A stretch of 64,000 bases of DNA from JANYLB01 sp963837715. GTDB taxonomy: Bacteria > Actinomycetota > Acidimicrobiia > IMCC26256 > JANYLB01. The notes under the pieces were generated by a model. That model did not search any database. It was not told where the DNA came from and saw only the letters and a program-made list of their open reading frames with translations. Positions within the stretch are counted from its first letter, which is position 1, and the number at the start of each line of letters is the position of its first letter. The position numbers and the translations under genes are program-made. This document shows, one piece after another, positions 42,155 to 49,249 of this stretch. The stretch lies in assembly GCA_963837715.1 (NCBI GenBank), contig CAWIOF010000004.1, positions 868,001-932,000 of the forward strand, in the 5' to 3' direction.

Positions 42155-43744
42155 ATGACGACGCACGAGCACCGCACCGTCGAGCGCAACTGCGACGTTG
42201 CCGTCGTCGGCGGATCGGCCGCCGGACTCGCGGCCGCGCTCCAACTCGGTCGCCAGCGGCGCTCGGTGATCGTCGTCGACGCCGGTGAGCCGCGCAACGC
42301 CCCTGCCGCGCACATGCACAGCTACCTCGGACACGAGGGTGTGGCGCCGTCGGAGCTGCTGAGGATCGGTCGCGACGAGGTCCGCAGCTACGGCGGCGAG
42401 GTGATCGACGGCCGCGTCGTCGACGTGACCCGGACCGACGACGACCGCTTCCGCCTCGAGCTCGTCGGCGGCCACGCCGTGCTCGCCCGCCGCGTGCTGG
42501 CCGCAACCGGGCTGGTCGACGAACTCCCCGACATCGAGGGCGTGGCCGACCACTGGGGTGGCGACGTCATCCACTGTCCCTTCTGTCACGGGTTCGAGGT
42601 CCGCGACCAGCGCATCGTGCAGATCGTGACCCATCCGATGGGGCTCCACCCGGCGCGTCTGTTCCGCCAACTGACCACCCGGCTCACCCTCGTGCTCCAC
42701 GACGGGGTCGACGCTCGCGCTCCCGAAGTCGAGATCCTGCGGGCCGCGGGGGTGCAGGTCGTCGACGAGCGCGTCCGCCGCATCGTCACCGGCGACGACG
42801 GACACGTCGCCGCGGTCGAGTTGGCCGACGGCAACCGCTTCGAGGCCGACGCGGTCGTGGTCGGGACGCGGTTCAGAGCCCGGGCCGAGGCGTTCGCGAC
42901 CTTGGGCCTCCGGCCGACGGAGCACCCGAACGGGCTCGGCGACTTCGTCGAGACGGATGCGACCGGAGCGACGGCCGTCTCCCACCTGTCCGCAGCGGGC
43001 AACGTGACCGACCCGGTCCAGCAGGTGTTGCCCGCCGCGGCCGATGGAAGCTGGGTCGGCGCGATGATCAGCTCGAGTCTCGCCCAGGAAGACGTCGAGG
43101 CTGCTGCCCGACCCTCGGCGAACGAGGCCGACTGGGATCGGCGCTACGAGGGCGACCGGCTGTGGAGCGGCAACCCCAACGGCACCCTCGTCGACGAGAT
43201 CGCAGGGCTCACGCCCGGCCGCGCGCTCGACGTCGGAGCCGGGGAAGGTGGTGATGCCATCTGGTTGGCCGAGCACGGCTGGAACGTGACTGCGAGCGAC
43301 ATCTCGCAGCGGGCGCTCGATCGTCTCGGCGCCGAGGCGCAGCGACGCAGTCGATCGGTCACGTGTGCACGCACCGACGCCAATGCGTTCGAAGCGTTCG
43401 AGCGGGAGGCGTTCGACCTCGTCACGGCGCAGTACGCGTCGATCCCGCGCACGCCCGACGGTCGGGGTGTCCACAACGTGCTCGGCGCAGTTGCCCCGGG
43501 TGGGACGCTCCTCGTGGTGAGCCACGACCTCGAACCGATGCGCACCCCGATCGACACGCGGGAACAGAGCCGACCCTTCGACCCCGACGCGTACGTTCGG
43601 GTCGAGGACTTCGCGGCGGTGCTCGCTGCATCGCCGGAATGGGAGATCGAGGTGCACGAGAAGCGTCCGCGTGGCGCCGGCTCGGCCTCGGCGCAGCACC
43701 ACGTCGACGACCTCGTGCTGCGCGCCCGGCGAACCGACGACTGA
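42155..43744 (+). CDS. Fusion of thioredoxin-reductase-like flavoprotein and class I methyltransferase
   Basis: The 529-residue protein joins two enzymes. Residues 1-325 are a thioredoxin-reductase-like domain: CDVAVVGGSAAGLAAALQ, VVDAGEPRNAPAAHM, the redox pair C141-PF-C144 in HCPFCHGFEV and LSAAGNVTDPVQQVLPAA. Residues 335-529 are a SAM methyltransferase of the TehB/tellurite or thiopurine type: DWDRRYEGDRLWSGNPNG, motif I ALDVGAGEGGDAIWLA and FDLVTAQYASIPRTP. The combination suggests reduction followed by methylation of a metalloid, sulfur or selenium compound, which is inference. It stands alone before an alpha/beta hydrolase gene 26 bp downstream. Confidence 0.9.
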   Translation: MTTHEHRTVERNCDVAVVGGSAAGLAAALQLGRQRRSVIVVDAGEPRNAPAAHMHSYLGHEGVAPSELLRIGRDEVRSYGGEVIDGRVVDVTRTDDDRFRLELVGGHAVLARRVLAATGLVDELPDIEGVADHWGGDVIHCPFCHGFEVRDQRIVQIVTHPMGLHPARLFRQLTTRLTLVLHDGVDARAPEVEILRAAGVQVVDERVRRIVTGDDGHVAAVELADGNRFEADAVVVGTRFRARAEAFATLGLRPTEHPNGLGDFVETDATGATAVSHLSAAGNVTDPVQQVLPAAADGSWVGAMISSSLAQEDVEAAARPSANEADWDRRYEGDRLWSGNPNGTLVDEIAGLTPGRALDVGAGEGGDAIWLAEHGWNVTASDISQRALDRLGAEAQRRSRSVTCARTDANAFEAFEREAFDLVTAQYASIPRTPDGRGVHNVLGAVAPGGTLLVVSHDLEPMRTPIDTREQSRPFDPDAYVRVEDFAAVLAASPEWEIEVHEKRPRGAGSASAQHHVDDLVLRARRTDD

Positions 43745-43770
43745 CGGACAAGGATGCGGGAGGAACCGTG

Positions 43771-44625
43771 ATGAAGAAGCTCGAGCTGTCGGATGGCCGT
43801 GACCTCGCCTACGACGAGTACGGCGACCCGGGCGGCACACCCGTGATCTTCAACCACGGGCTCTCCGACTCCGCGCTGATCCGCAACCCCGACGAGGCAC
43901 TGACGGCATCGCTCGGGGTGCGCGTGATCGCGGCCGACCAGCCCGGTGTGGGTGGCTCCTCGCCGCAGAGGGGCCGCAAGATGGTCGACTGGGGGAACGA
44001 CATGGAAGAGCTCGCCGACGCGCTCGGACTGGGTCAGTTCGCCGTCGCCGGCCACTCGGGTGGCTCGCCGCACGCGCTCGCGATCCCGTACCGGCTGCCC
44101 GACCGGGTCACGAAGATCGTGCTCGCCTCGCCCGTTGCCCCGCTCGACGAGAAGGGCATGGGCAAGCTCATGATCAACAAGGACCTCAAGCTCGTCGCGA
44201 AGCTCCACCACCTCCATCACCTCGTCAAATGGGGCTCGGACTACTCGGCCAAGAAGGCCGAGAAGGACATCCCGAGCTTCGTCGAAGCCACAGCCGATGA
44301 CGACGAATCGGATCGCGACACGTTCCTCTCGGACCCGGCACAGCGCGCGATGTTCGAGGCGTCGTTCACCGCCGGGATGATCCAGGGCGGTGAAGGCATC
44401 TACGAGATGACATTGGCACTCTGGGACTGGGGCTTTCGGCCCGAAGACGTCGCGCATCACGTCGAGCTGTTCTACGGCGATGCCGACGACATACTCGACC
44501 CGAAGATGCCGCTGCACCTCGCCGACCGGCTCCCCGACTGCACCACGCACGTCTGGCCGGGCGCGGGGCACTACGGCTTCGTGGACCGTGATCGCTGGAC
44601 GCAGTTCTTCCAAGCCGCGGCGTGA
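43771..44625 (+). CDS. Alpha/beta hydrolase
   Basis: The 284-residue protein has the alpha/beta hydrolase order: VIFNHGLSDSALI, AADQPGVGGSSPQRGR, nucleophile elbow AVAGHSGGSPHAL with Ser96, an acidic residue in LFYGDADDILDP and the His in WPGAGHYGFVDRD. An intact Ser-Asp-His triad is therefore likely; substrate unknown. The ATG follows GGAGGAACC. It lies 26 bp after the reductase-methyltransferase fusion and may be co-transcribed. Confidence 0.85.
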   Translation: MKKLELSDGRDLAYDEYGDPGGTPVIFNHGLSDSALIRNPDEALTASLGVRVIAADQPGVGGSSPQRGRKMVDWGNDMEELADALGLGQFAVAGHSGGSPHALAIPYRLPDRVTKIVLASPVAPLDEKGMGKLMINKDLKLVAKLHHLHHLVKWGSDYSAKKAEKDIPSFVEATADDDESDRDTFLSDPAQRAMFEASFTAGMIQGGEGIYEMTLALWDWGFRPEDVAHHVELFYGDADDILDPKMPLHLADRLPDCTTHVWPGAGHYGFVDRDRWTQFFQAAA

Positions 44626-44640
44626 CCACCGCGCCGACGG

Positions 44641-45636
44641 TCAGGGGGCGCGGTTGGAGCCGGCTTCGGCAGCGATGCTCGGGGCCAGGTCCTCGTGGGT
44701 CGCAGCCAGCTCGAACTCCCGGATGTGCGGAGGGATCGACATCGAAGTGCGCGCGCCGATGTCGAACGCGAGGTTGACGATCTCGAACGTGATCAGCAGA
44801 TCGCCGCGGTCGACGTCGTAGGCCCAGAGGATCCGGTGTGACGTCTTGTCCCGCAGACCGATCACCGCGCTGAAGCTCTGGATGCGGTCGCCGGCACGCG
44901 GGAGACGCGCGACCCGCAGGCGGGTCTCCATCGATGCCCAGCCCATCCGGATGCCACCCGGGCCTTCGTGCACCATCTCCGGAGTCCGGTGGTTCACCGG
45001 CTCTCCGGCCCAGGCGAGCATCGGCGCGTTCGACCGGAGGTACGCACCGTCGGCCTCGCACTCGTCGGCACCGACCGTCCGCACCTTGCGCATCGCGAGT
45101 TGACGGTCTTGGAGGACGAACAGCTCGGGCGCGGTCGCGACGGGATCGGTGTCGAGCGCGATGCTGCGCGTGGCGCCGTGTGCGGGCACCGGCACGATCG
45201 CTCCGCTTGCGAAGTCGACGATCGGATCGGGGAGCGGCACCGCCGCGCCCGTCGGGCCCTCGGCGCGGAGGCGATGGAAGAAGGTGGCCGCGAGTGCCTC
45301 GGTGTCTTCGTTCGCGAGCTCGTGGTACAAGCGGAGCGAGTCGGCATCGACGCCGATCACGCCACTGCGCACCACGAGTCGCGCGCCGGCCAGTTGTTCG
45401 GCGTGGTGGCGGGTGTAGAGGTCGATCGGGCGGAGCTTGACCCCGGTCTGCTCAGCGAGACCACGGAGCAGTTCCGCAGTCCCGGCCTGGGCGTTCACGC
45501 CGTAGAAGCGGACGTTCATGTGACCGAGATGGTCGATCTGGTCCTCGGTCACCGTGCTGCGGTGGGTCGTGGCCAGGTTGGCTGCCGTCGTGTCGTCGAT
45601 CGGTCGATCCTGTCGGACGGCCTGCCGCGGCGGCAA
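44641..45636 (-). CDS. Double-hotdog thioesterase-like protein
   Basis: The 331-residue protein has a hotdog thioesterase start, TVTEDQIDHLGHMNVRFYG, then a second half with IRMGWASMETRLRVARLP and SHRILWAYDVDRGDLLITFE that looks like another hotdog. The DHLGHMN motif is that of 4-hydroxybenzoyl-CoA-type thioesterases, with the Asp and His likely catalytic. It should hydrolyse an acyl-CoA. It converges on the hydrolase gene; arms ACCGCGCC...GGCGCGGT around 44628-44654 overlap its stop and may terminate both genes. Confidence 0.78.
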   Translation of the reverse strand: MPPRQAVRQDRPIDDTTAANLATTHRSTVTEDQIDHLGHMNVRFYGVNAQAGTAELLRGLAEQTGVKLRPIDLYTRHHAEQLAGARLVVRSGVIGVDADSLRLYHELANEDTEALAATFFHRLRAEGPTGAAVPLPDPIVDFASGAIVPVPAHGATRSIALDTDPVATAPELFVLQDRQLAMRKVRTVGADECEADGAYLRSNAPMLAWAGEPVNHRTPEMVHEGPGGIRMGWASMETRLRVARLPRAGDRIQSFSAVIGLRDKTSHRILWAYDVDRGDLLITFEIVNLAFDIGARTSMSIPPHIREFELAATHEDLAPSIAAEAGSNRAP

Positions 45637-45701
45637 TTCAGGCCCGCAGACTCGGTTGCGTCCCGGCCCCCCGAGGCCGGCCGGCCTGGCAGGATCACCG
45701 C

Positions 45702-46541
45702 ATGGCGATGAGCTACGGCATCCACCTGCCGCAGTACGGACGGGTCGCCGGCGGCGACGCAGTGGCCCGCGCGGCCCGGCACGCGGAGGACCTCGGCTTC
45801 AGCGACGTGTGGGTGAGCGACCACGTCGTGCATCCGGCCGAGCAGACGTATCCGTCACCGTTCCTCCTCGACCCGTTCGCCACGCTGAGTTGGGCGGCGG
45901 CCGTCACCACCCGCGTCCGCCTCGGTACGAGCGTGCTCGTCGTGCCGCAGCACAACCCCGTCTGGCTGGCCAACCACCTCGCGAGCGTCGACGCCATGAG
46001 CGGCGGGCGCCTGATCGTCGGGGCGGGGATCGGGTGGAGCAAGCGCGAGTACGACGCGCTCGGTCAGTCGTTCGAGACCAGGGGCCGGAGGATGGACGAG
46101 ATCCTCGATCTGCTCCATGCCGCATGGAGCGACGATCCCGTGACGTTCGACGGTGCCGGGCACCACCTCGACGCGATCCGGTTCCTCCCGAAGCCTGCCG
46201 GCGACATCCCGATCTGGATCGGGGGTGGAGTCGAGGCGTCGTTCCGCCGCGCCGTTGCCAAGGGCGACGGCTTCCACGTCGTGGGCCTGAAGCCGCCGGA
46301 GGTGGCCCCGATCGTGCAGCGTCTGCGGCGCGATCGGCCGGAGCCGTCGTTCACCATCTCGGCCCGGACGGGCTGGGACCCGCAGGGGATGGACCCCGGT
46401 CTCATCAGTGAGGAGAACGCGGCGTTCGAGGCGGCGGGCGTCCAGCACATGGTGGCCGCGCCGTGGCAGAAGGACCTCGACGCCTGGCTCCGCTCCATGG
46501 ATCTCCTCGCGGAGATCGTCCGCCCGGGCGGTCGGCGATGA
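45702..46541 (+). CDS. LLM-class F420-dependent oxidoreductase
   Basis: The 279-residue protein is luciferase-like: MSYGIHLPQYGRVAGGDAVA, AEDLGFSDVWVSDHVVHP, RVRLGTSVLVVPQHNPVWLA, SVDAMSGGRLIVGAGIGWSK and IPIWIGGGVEASFRRAVAKG, the TIGR03619 F420 group. Substrate unknown. Its stop overlaps the ATG of the MOSC-domain gene (ATGA), so the two are coupled. Confidence 0.9.
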   Translation: MAMSYGIHLPQYGRVAGGDAVARAARHAEDLGFSDVWVSDHVVHPAEQTYPSPFLLDPFATLSWAAAVTTRVRLGTSVLVVPQHNPVWLANHLASVDAMSGGRLIVGAGIGWSKREYDALGQSFETRGRRMDEILDLLHAAWSDDPVTFDGAGHHLDAIRFLPKPAGDIPIWIGGGVEASFRRAVAKGDGFHVVGLKPPEVAPIVQRLRRDRPEPSFTISARTGWDPQGMDPGLISEENAAFEAAGVQHMVAAPWQKDLDAWLRSMDLLAEIVRPGGRR

Positions 46542-47225
46542 CCGCGCACCGGATCGAGGTCATCGACGTGCGCGTGGCGCGGCCTTCGTTCCTCGCGACC
46601 ACTCGCCAGGGTGAAGTCACGAGCGCGATCGCGAAGCACCCGCTCGATCCGAACGATCACGCCACGGTCGATCTCGGATCGTTGAACCTCGCCGGCGACG
46701 ATCAGGCCGACCGGACCGTTCACGGCGGGCCCGACAAGTCGGTGTACTGCTACCCGTCGGAGCACGGCGACGGCCTGGAGCCTCGACGGATTCGATCTCC
46801 CGCCCGGCTCGGTCGGCGAGAACGTCGTGCTGCACGGCGCGACCGAATCCCAGGTGCGCATCGGCGACGTCTGGCGTTGGGGTGACGCGGTCGTGCAGAT
46901 CAGCCAGCCACGTGCGCCGTGCTTCAAGCTCTCGCTGCACACGGGGCGACGCGACATCGCTCCCGCCATGATCGCAGCGGGCCGATGCGGTTGGTATCTG
47001 CGCACGCTCGAGCCCGGCGCGGTGCCGGTGCGCGGAACGATCGACGTGATCGACTCGAATCCAGCGAGCGCCACACTGGCCGAGACGTTCGCCGTGATGT
47101 TCCCCGGCGCGAGACGAGAGGCCGACGACGCTGATGTCGTGGCCCGAGTCCTCGCGTCACCCGCCCTCGCGCCCGAATGGATCGGGTACCTGCGCGCCCG
47201 CAACCCGCTCGCCGGCTCGCGCTGA
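46538..47225 (+). pseudogene. MOSC-domain protein (YiiM-like), one-base frameshift
   Basis: Starts at 46538 inside the LLM stop and reads RVARPSFLATTRQGEV, then DRTVHGGPDKSVYCYPSEH, the MOSC signature. At about 46774 the frame breaks; removing one C from GGCC gives WSLDGFDLPPGSVGENVVLH and continues RAPCFKLSLHTGRRD to the stop at 47223-47225. The joined length of about 228 residues is normal for YiiM-like proteins, which handle sulfur or molybdenum-cofactor chemistry such as N-hydroxylated base reduction. The conserved Cys in APCFKL is kept. Probably a functional gene with a sequence error. Confidence 0.78.
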
Positions 47226-47227
47226 CG

Positions 47228-48019
47228 TCAGAGGGTGTCGACTTCCCAGAGCTTGATCCCGCCGAGGATGCCGGCGGTGTTGTCGACGAGCGTGGCGCGG
47301 TGCCCGAGGTCGACCTCGAGCTTGCGGGCGTTGCCGCCACCCACGTAGAGGTGATCGAAGTGGAGGAGCGCGTCGAACATCTCGACCGCTTCCAGCACGC
47401 GCTTGCTCCAGCGGGCGTTGCCGATCCGCCGTCGGGTCTTGTTCCCGATCTCGTCCTGGAACGTGCCCTTGCCGCGGAACGGCATGAGCGCGAGCTCGAG
47501 GTGCGGCATGGGGGTGCCGTCGTTGAAGATCGCGGTCCCGAGGCCGGTGCCCAGCGTGAGCACGAGCTCCAGGCCGGTGCCGGAGATCACGGCAAGGCCC
47601 TGCATGTCGGCGTCGTTCGACAGTCGGGTCGGCTTGCCGAGCCGCCCCTCGAGCTCGGCGGCCAGCGGGAAGCCGGCCCAGGCCTCCACGAGCTTGCGTG
47701 AGAGCGGCGTGCCCGGCCCGCGCTTGGTCGACAGGTTCGGCGCGGTGAGGACCCGTCCGTCGCGGACGAAGCCGGGGAAACCGACCGAGATGCGATCCCA
47801 CGGGGGGAGGTCGTAGGTGAGCTTGTCGAGCGCGCGGACGAGGGTGCGGGGTGGGCAGGGATACGGCGTCTTCGTGCGGACCCGAGGCACGATCTTCGCT
47901 CCGGCGGCGTCGAGGACGGAGGCCTTGAGGCCGGTCCCGCCGATGTCGATCGCCAGCGTCGTCGGAGCCGTGTTGCTCTCGGCGGGGGAGGCCGCGTCGG
48001 CGCTGTCGCCTTCGGTCAT
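47228..48019 (-). CDS. ROK-family glucokinase, polyphosphate-glucokinase-like
   Basis: The 263-residue protein has the ROK sugar-kinase pattern: LAIDIGGTGLKASVLDAAG (phosphate loop), SVGFPGFVRDGRVLTAPNL, catalytic LSNDADMQGLAVISG and LVLTLGTGLGTAIFNDG. Length and order fit actinobacterial PpgK, which phosphorylates glucose with polyphosphate or ATP, though the donor cannot be settled by eye. It converges on the MOSC gene with a 2-bp gap and is divergent from an ArsR gene. Confidence 0.85.
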   Translation of the reverse strand: MTEGDSADAASPAESNTAPTTLAIDIGGTGLKASVLDAAGAKIVPRVRTKTPYPCPPRTLVRALDKLTYDLPPWDRISVGFPGFVRDGRVLTAPNLSTKRGPGTPLSRKLVEAWAGFPLAAELEGRLGKPTRLSNDADMQGLAVISGTGLELVLTLGTGLGTAIFNDGTPMPHLELALMPFRGKGTFQDEIGNKTRRRIGNARWSKRVLEAVEMFDALLHFDHLYVGGGNARKLEVDLGHRATLVDNTAGILGGIKLWEVDTL

Positions 48020-48050
48020 GGCCCGGAGCCTAAGTCGGAGAGATTGTCAG

Positions 48051-48090
48051 TTGACACTTACGTAAGTCATCACTTACAGTAGGGCTCATG
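48051..48090 (+). promoter_or_regulatory. Leaderless promoter with ArsR operator
   Basis: TTGACA (48051-48056), an 18-bp spacer and TACAGT (48075-48080) lie 7 bp ahead of the ATG at 48088, so transcription should begin at or next to the start codon. The perfect palindrome ACTTACGTAAGT (48056-48067) sits in the spacer, ideal for repression by the ArsR product. Confidence 0.75.
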
Positions 48091-48447
48091 GACGCAGCGT
48101 TCAAAGCCCTCGCGGAACCCCGCCGCCGGGCGATCCTCCGGTTGGTGTGGTCACAGGAGCTCCCGGCGACCGTGATCGCCGAGCAGTTTCCCGAGGTCTC
48201 CCGCCCCGCGGTGTCGCAACACCTCACCGTCCTGAAGGAGGCCCGACTCGTGACCGAGCGCCGCGCCGGCACCCGACGTCTGTACTCGGCCAACACCCGG
48301 ACGATGGCCGACCTGCGGGCGTTCCTCGACGACTACTGGACCTCCGGGCTCGAGCGACTGCGCGACGTCGCCGAAGCGGCCGAGGACCGCAAGCGAGCAG
48401 AGATCTCCGATCGAAGCGAGACCCCCGAACCGAAAGGCAGGCCCTGA
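48088..48447 (+). CDS. ArsR family regulator
   Basis: The 119-residue protein has a full ArsR domain: FKALAEPRRRAILRLVWSQE, TVIAEQFPEVSRPAVSQHLT (recognition helix) and LVTERRAGTRRLYSANTR (wing), then a helix FLDDYWTSGLERLRDV. No metal cysteines. Its stop overlaps the next ATG (TGATG). It starts on a leaderless promoter that contains a 12-bp palindrome, so it should repress its own operon. Confidence 0.9.
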   Translation: MDAAFKALAEPRRRAILRLVWSQELPATVIAEQFPEVSRPAVSQHLTVLKEARLVTERRAGTRRLYSANTRTMADLRAFLDDYWTSGLERLRDVAEAAEDRKRAEISDRSETPEPKGRP

Positions 48448-48887
48448 TGGCAGACCTCGTCCGCGAGATCATGATCGACGCCACACCCGAAACGATCTGG
48501 CCGTTCCTCGTCGAACCCGACCGGCACGGCGAGTGGTTGGGCACGATCGTCGACATCGACCCCCGACCCGGCGGCCACTACCGGGTGCTCGTGTACGGGG
48601 AGCACCAGTCGGTCGGCGAGTACGTCGAGGTCGTGCCGCTCGAACGCGTCCTGTTCACGTTCGGCTGGGACGAAGAGGGGAACCCGATCACTCCGGGTTC
48701 GACCACGGTCGAGATCTCCCTCCACCCCGAAGGCGACAAGACCCTCGTGCGTCTCGCCCACCGCGGTCTCCCGGCCGACGCCGTGAGCGACCACACCGGT
48801 GGCTGGGACCGCTACCTCGATCGTCTCTCCACGAGCGTCATGGGTGGCGATCCGGGACCCGACACCGCGCCGCCCGAAGCGGGCTGA
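48447..48887 (+). CDS. SRPBCC/AHSA1 family protein paired with ArsR
   Basis: The 146-residue product starts ADLVREIMIDATPETIWPFL and carries GEWLGTIVDIDPRPGGHYRV, RVLFTFGWDEEG and GSTTVEISLHPEGDKTLVRL, ending in GGWDRYLDRLSTSVMG, close to the partner at 20860-21330. AHSA1-type cavity protein of unknown ligand, co-translated with ArsR. Convergent with the TfoX-like gene, with no gap between the two stops. Confidence 0.85.
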   Translation: MADLVREIMIDATPETIWPFLVEPDRHGEWLGTIVDIDPRPGGHYRVLVYGEHQSVGEYVEVVPLERVLFTFGWDEEGNPITPGSTTVEISLHPEGDKTLVRLAHRGLPADAVSDHTGGWDRYLDRLSTSVMGGDPGPDTAPPEAG

Positions 48888-49223
48888 CTACCGCTTCGGT
48901 GGGAGCGAGCCGGCATACGCCGTCCCGATCACGACCCACTTCGAGAGTTGCCGTTTGGTGCGGAGGTGCTCCGGCGGGATCCGCAGCCATCCCCGCATCG
49001 GCCGGCCGCGCATCTCGACGACGCGAGCGGCAGTGGTGGCGAGGAGCGTGTCGACCCTCGCCGGGTCGACCCGCACCATCACGCCACCCTGCCCGCTCGC
49101 GGCGATCGCCATGTGGCCGCCGATGAGGAAGGCGAGACCACCGAACATCTTCTGCTCGGTGAAGCGCAACTCGGCTCCGATCAGCTCCCGAATCCGATCC
49201 GCGAGGTCCTCGTCGTAGGCCAC
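48888..49223 (-). CDS. TfoX/Sxy N-terminal domain protein
   Basis: The 111-residue product reads AYDEDLADRIRELIGAELRF, then KMFGGLAFLIGGHMAIAASG, which is the TfoX N-terminal domain. Stand-alone versions are common and their role is unknown; they are not evidence for competence. GTG 49223 is the only sensible start. It lies 26 bp after the SARP regulator stop and may be co-transcribed. Confidence 0.85.
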   Translation of the reverse strand: MAYDEDLADRIRELIGAELRFTEQKMFGGLAFLIGGHMAIAASGQGGVMVRVDPARVDTLLATTAARVVEMRGRPMRGWLRIPPEHLRTKRQLSKWVVIGTAYAGSLPPKR

Positions 49224-49249
49224 GCACGGATCGTAGGGGTTCGGGAGCT

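Noticed and set aside
42056..43840. 594-residue open frame on the minus strand
   Set aside because: Antisense shadow of the reductase-methyltransferase fusion.
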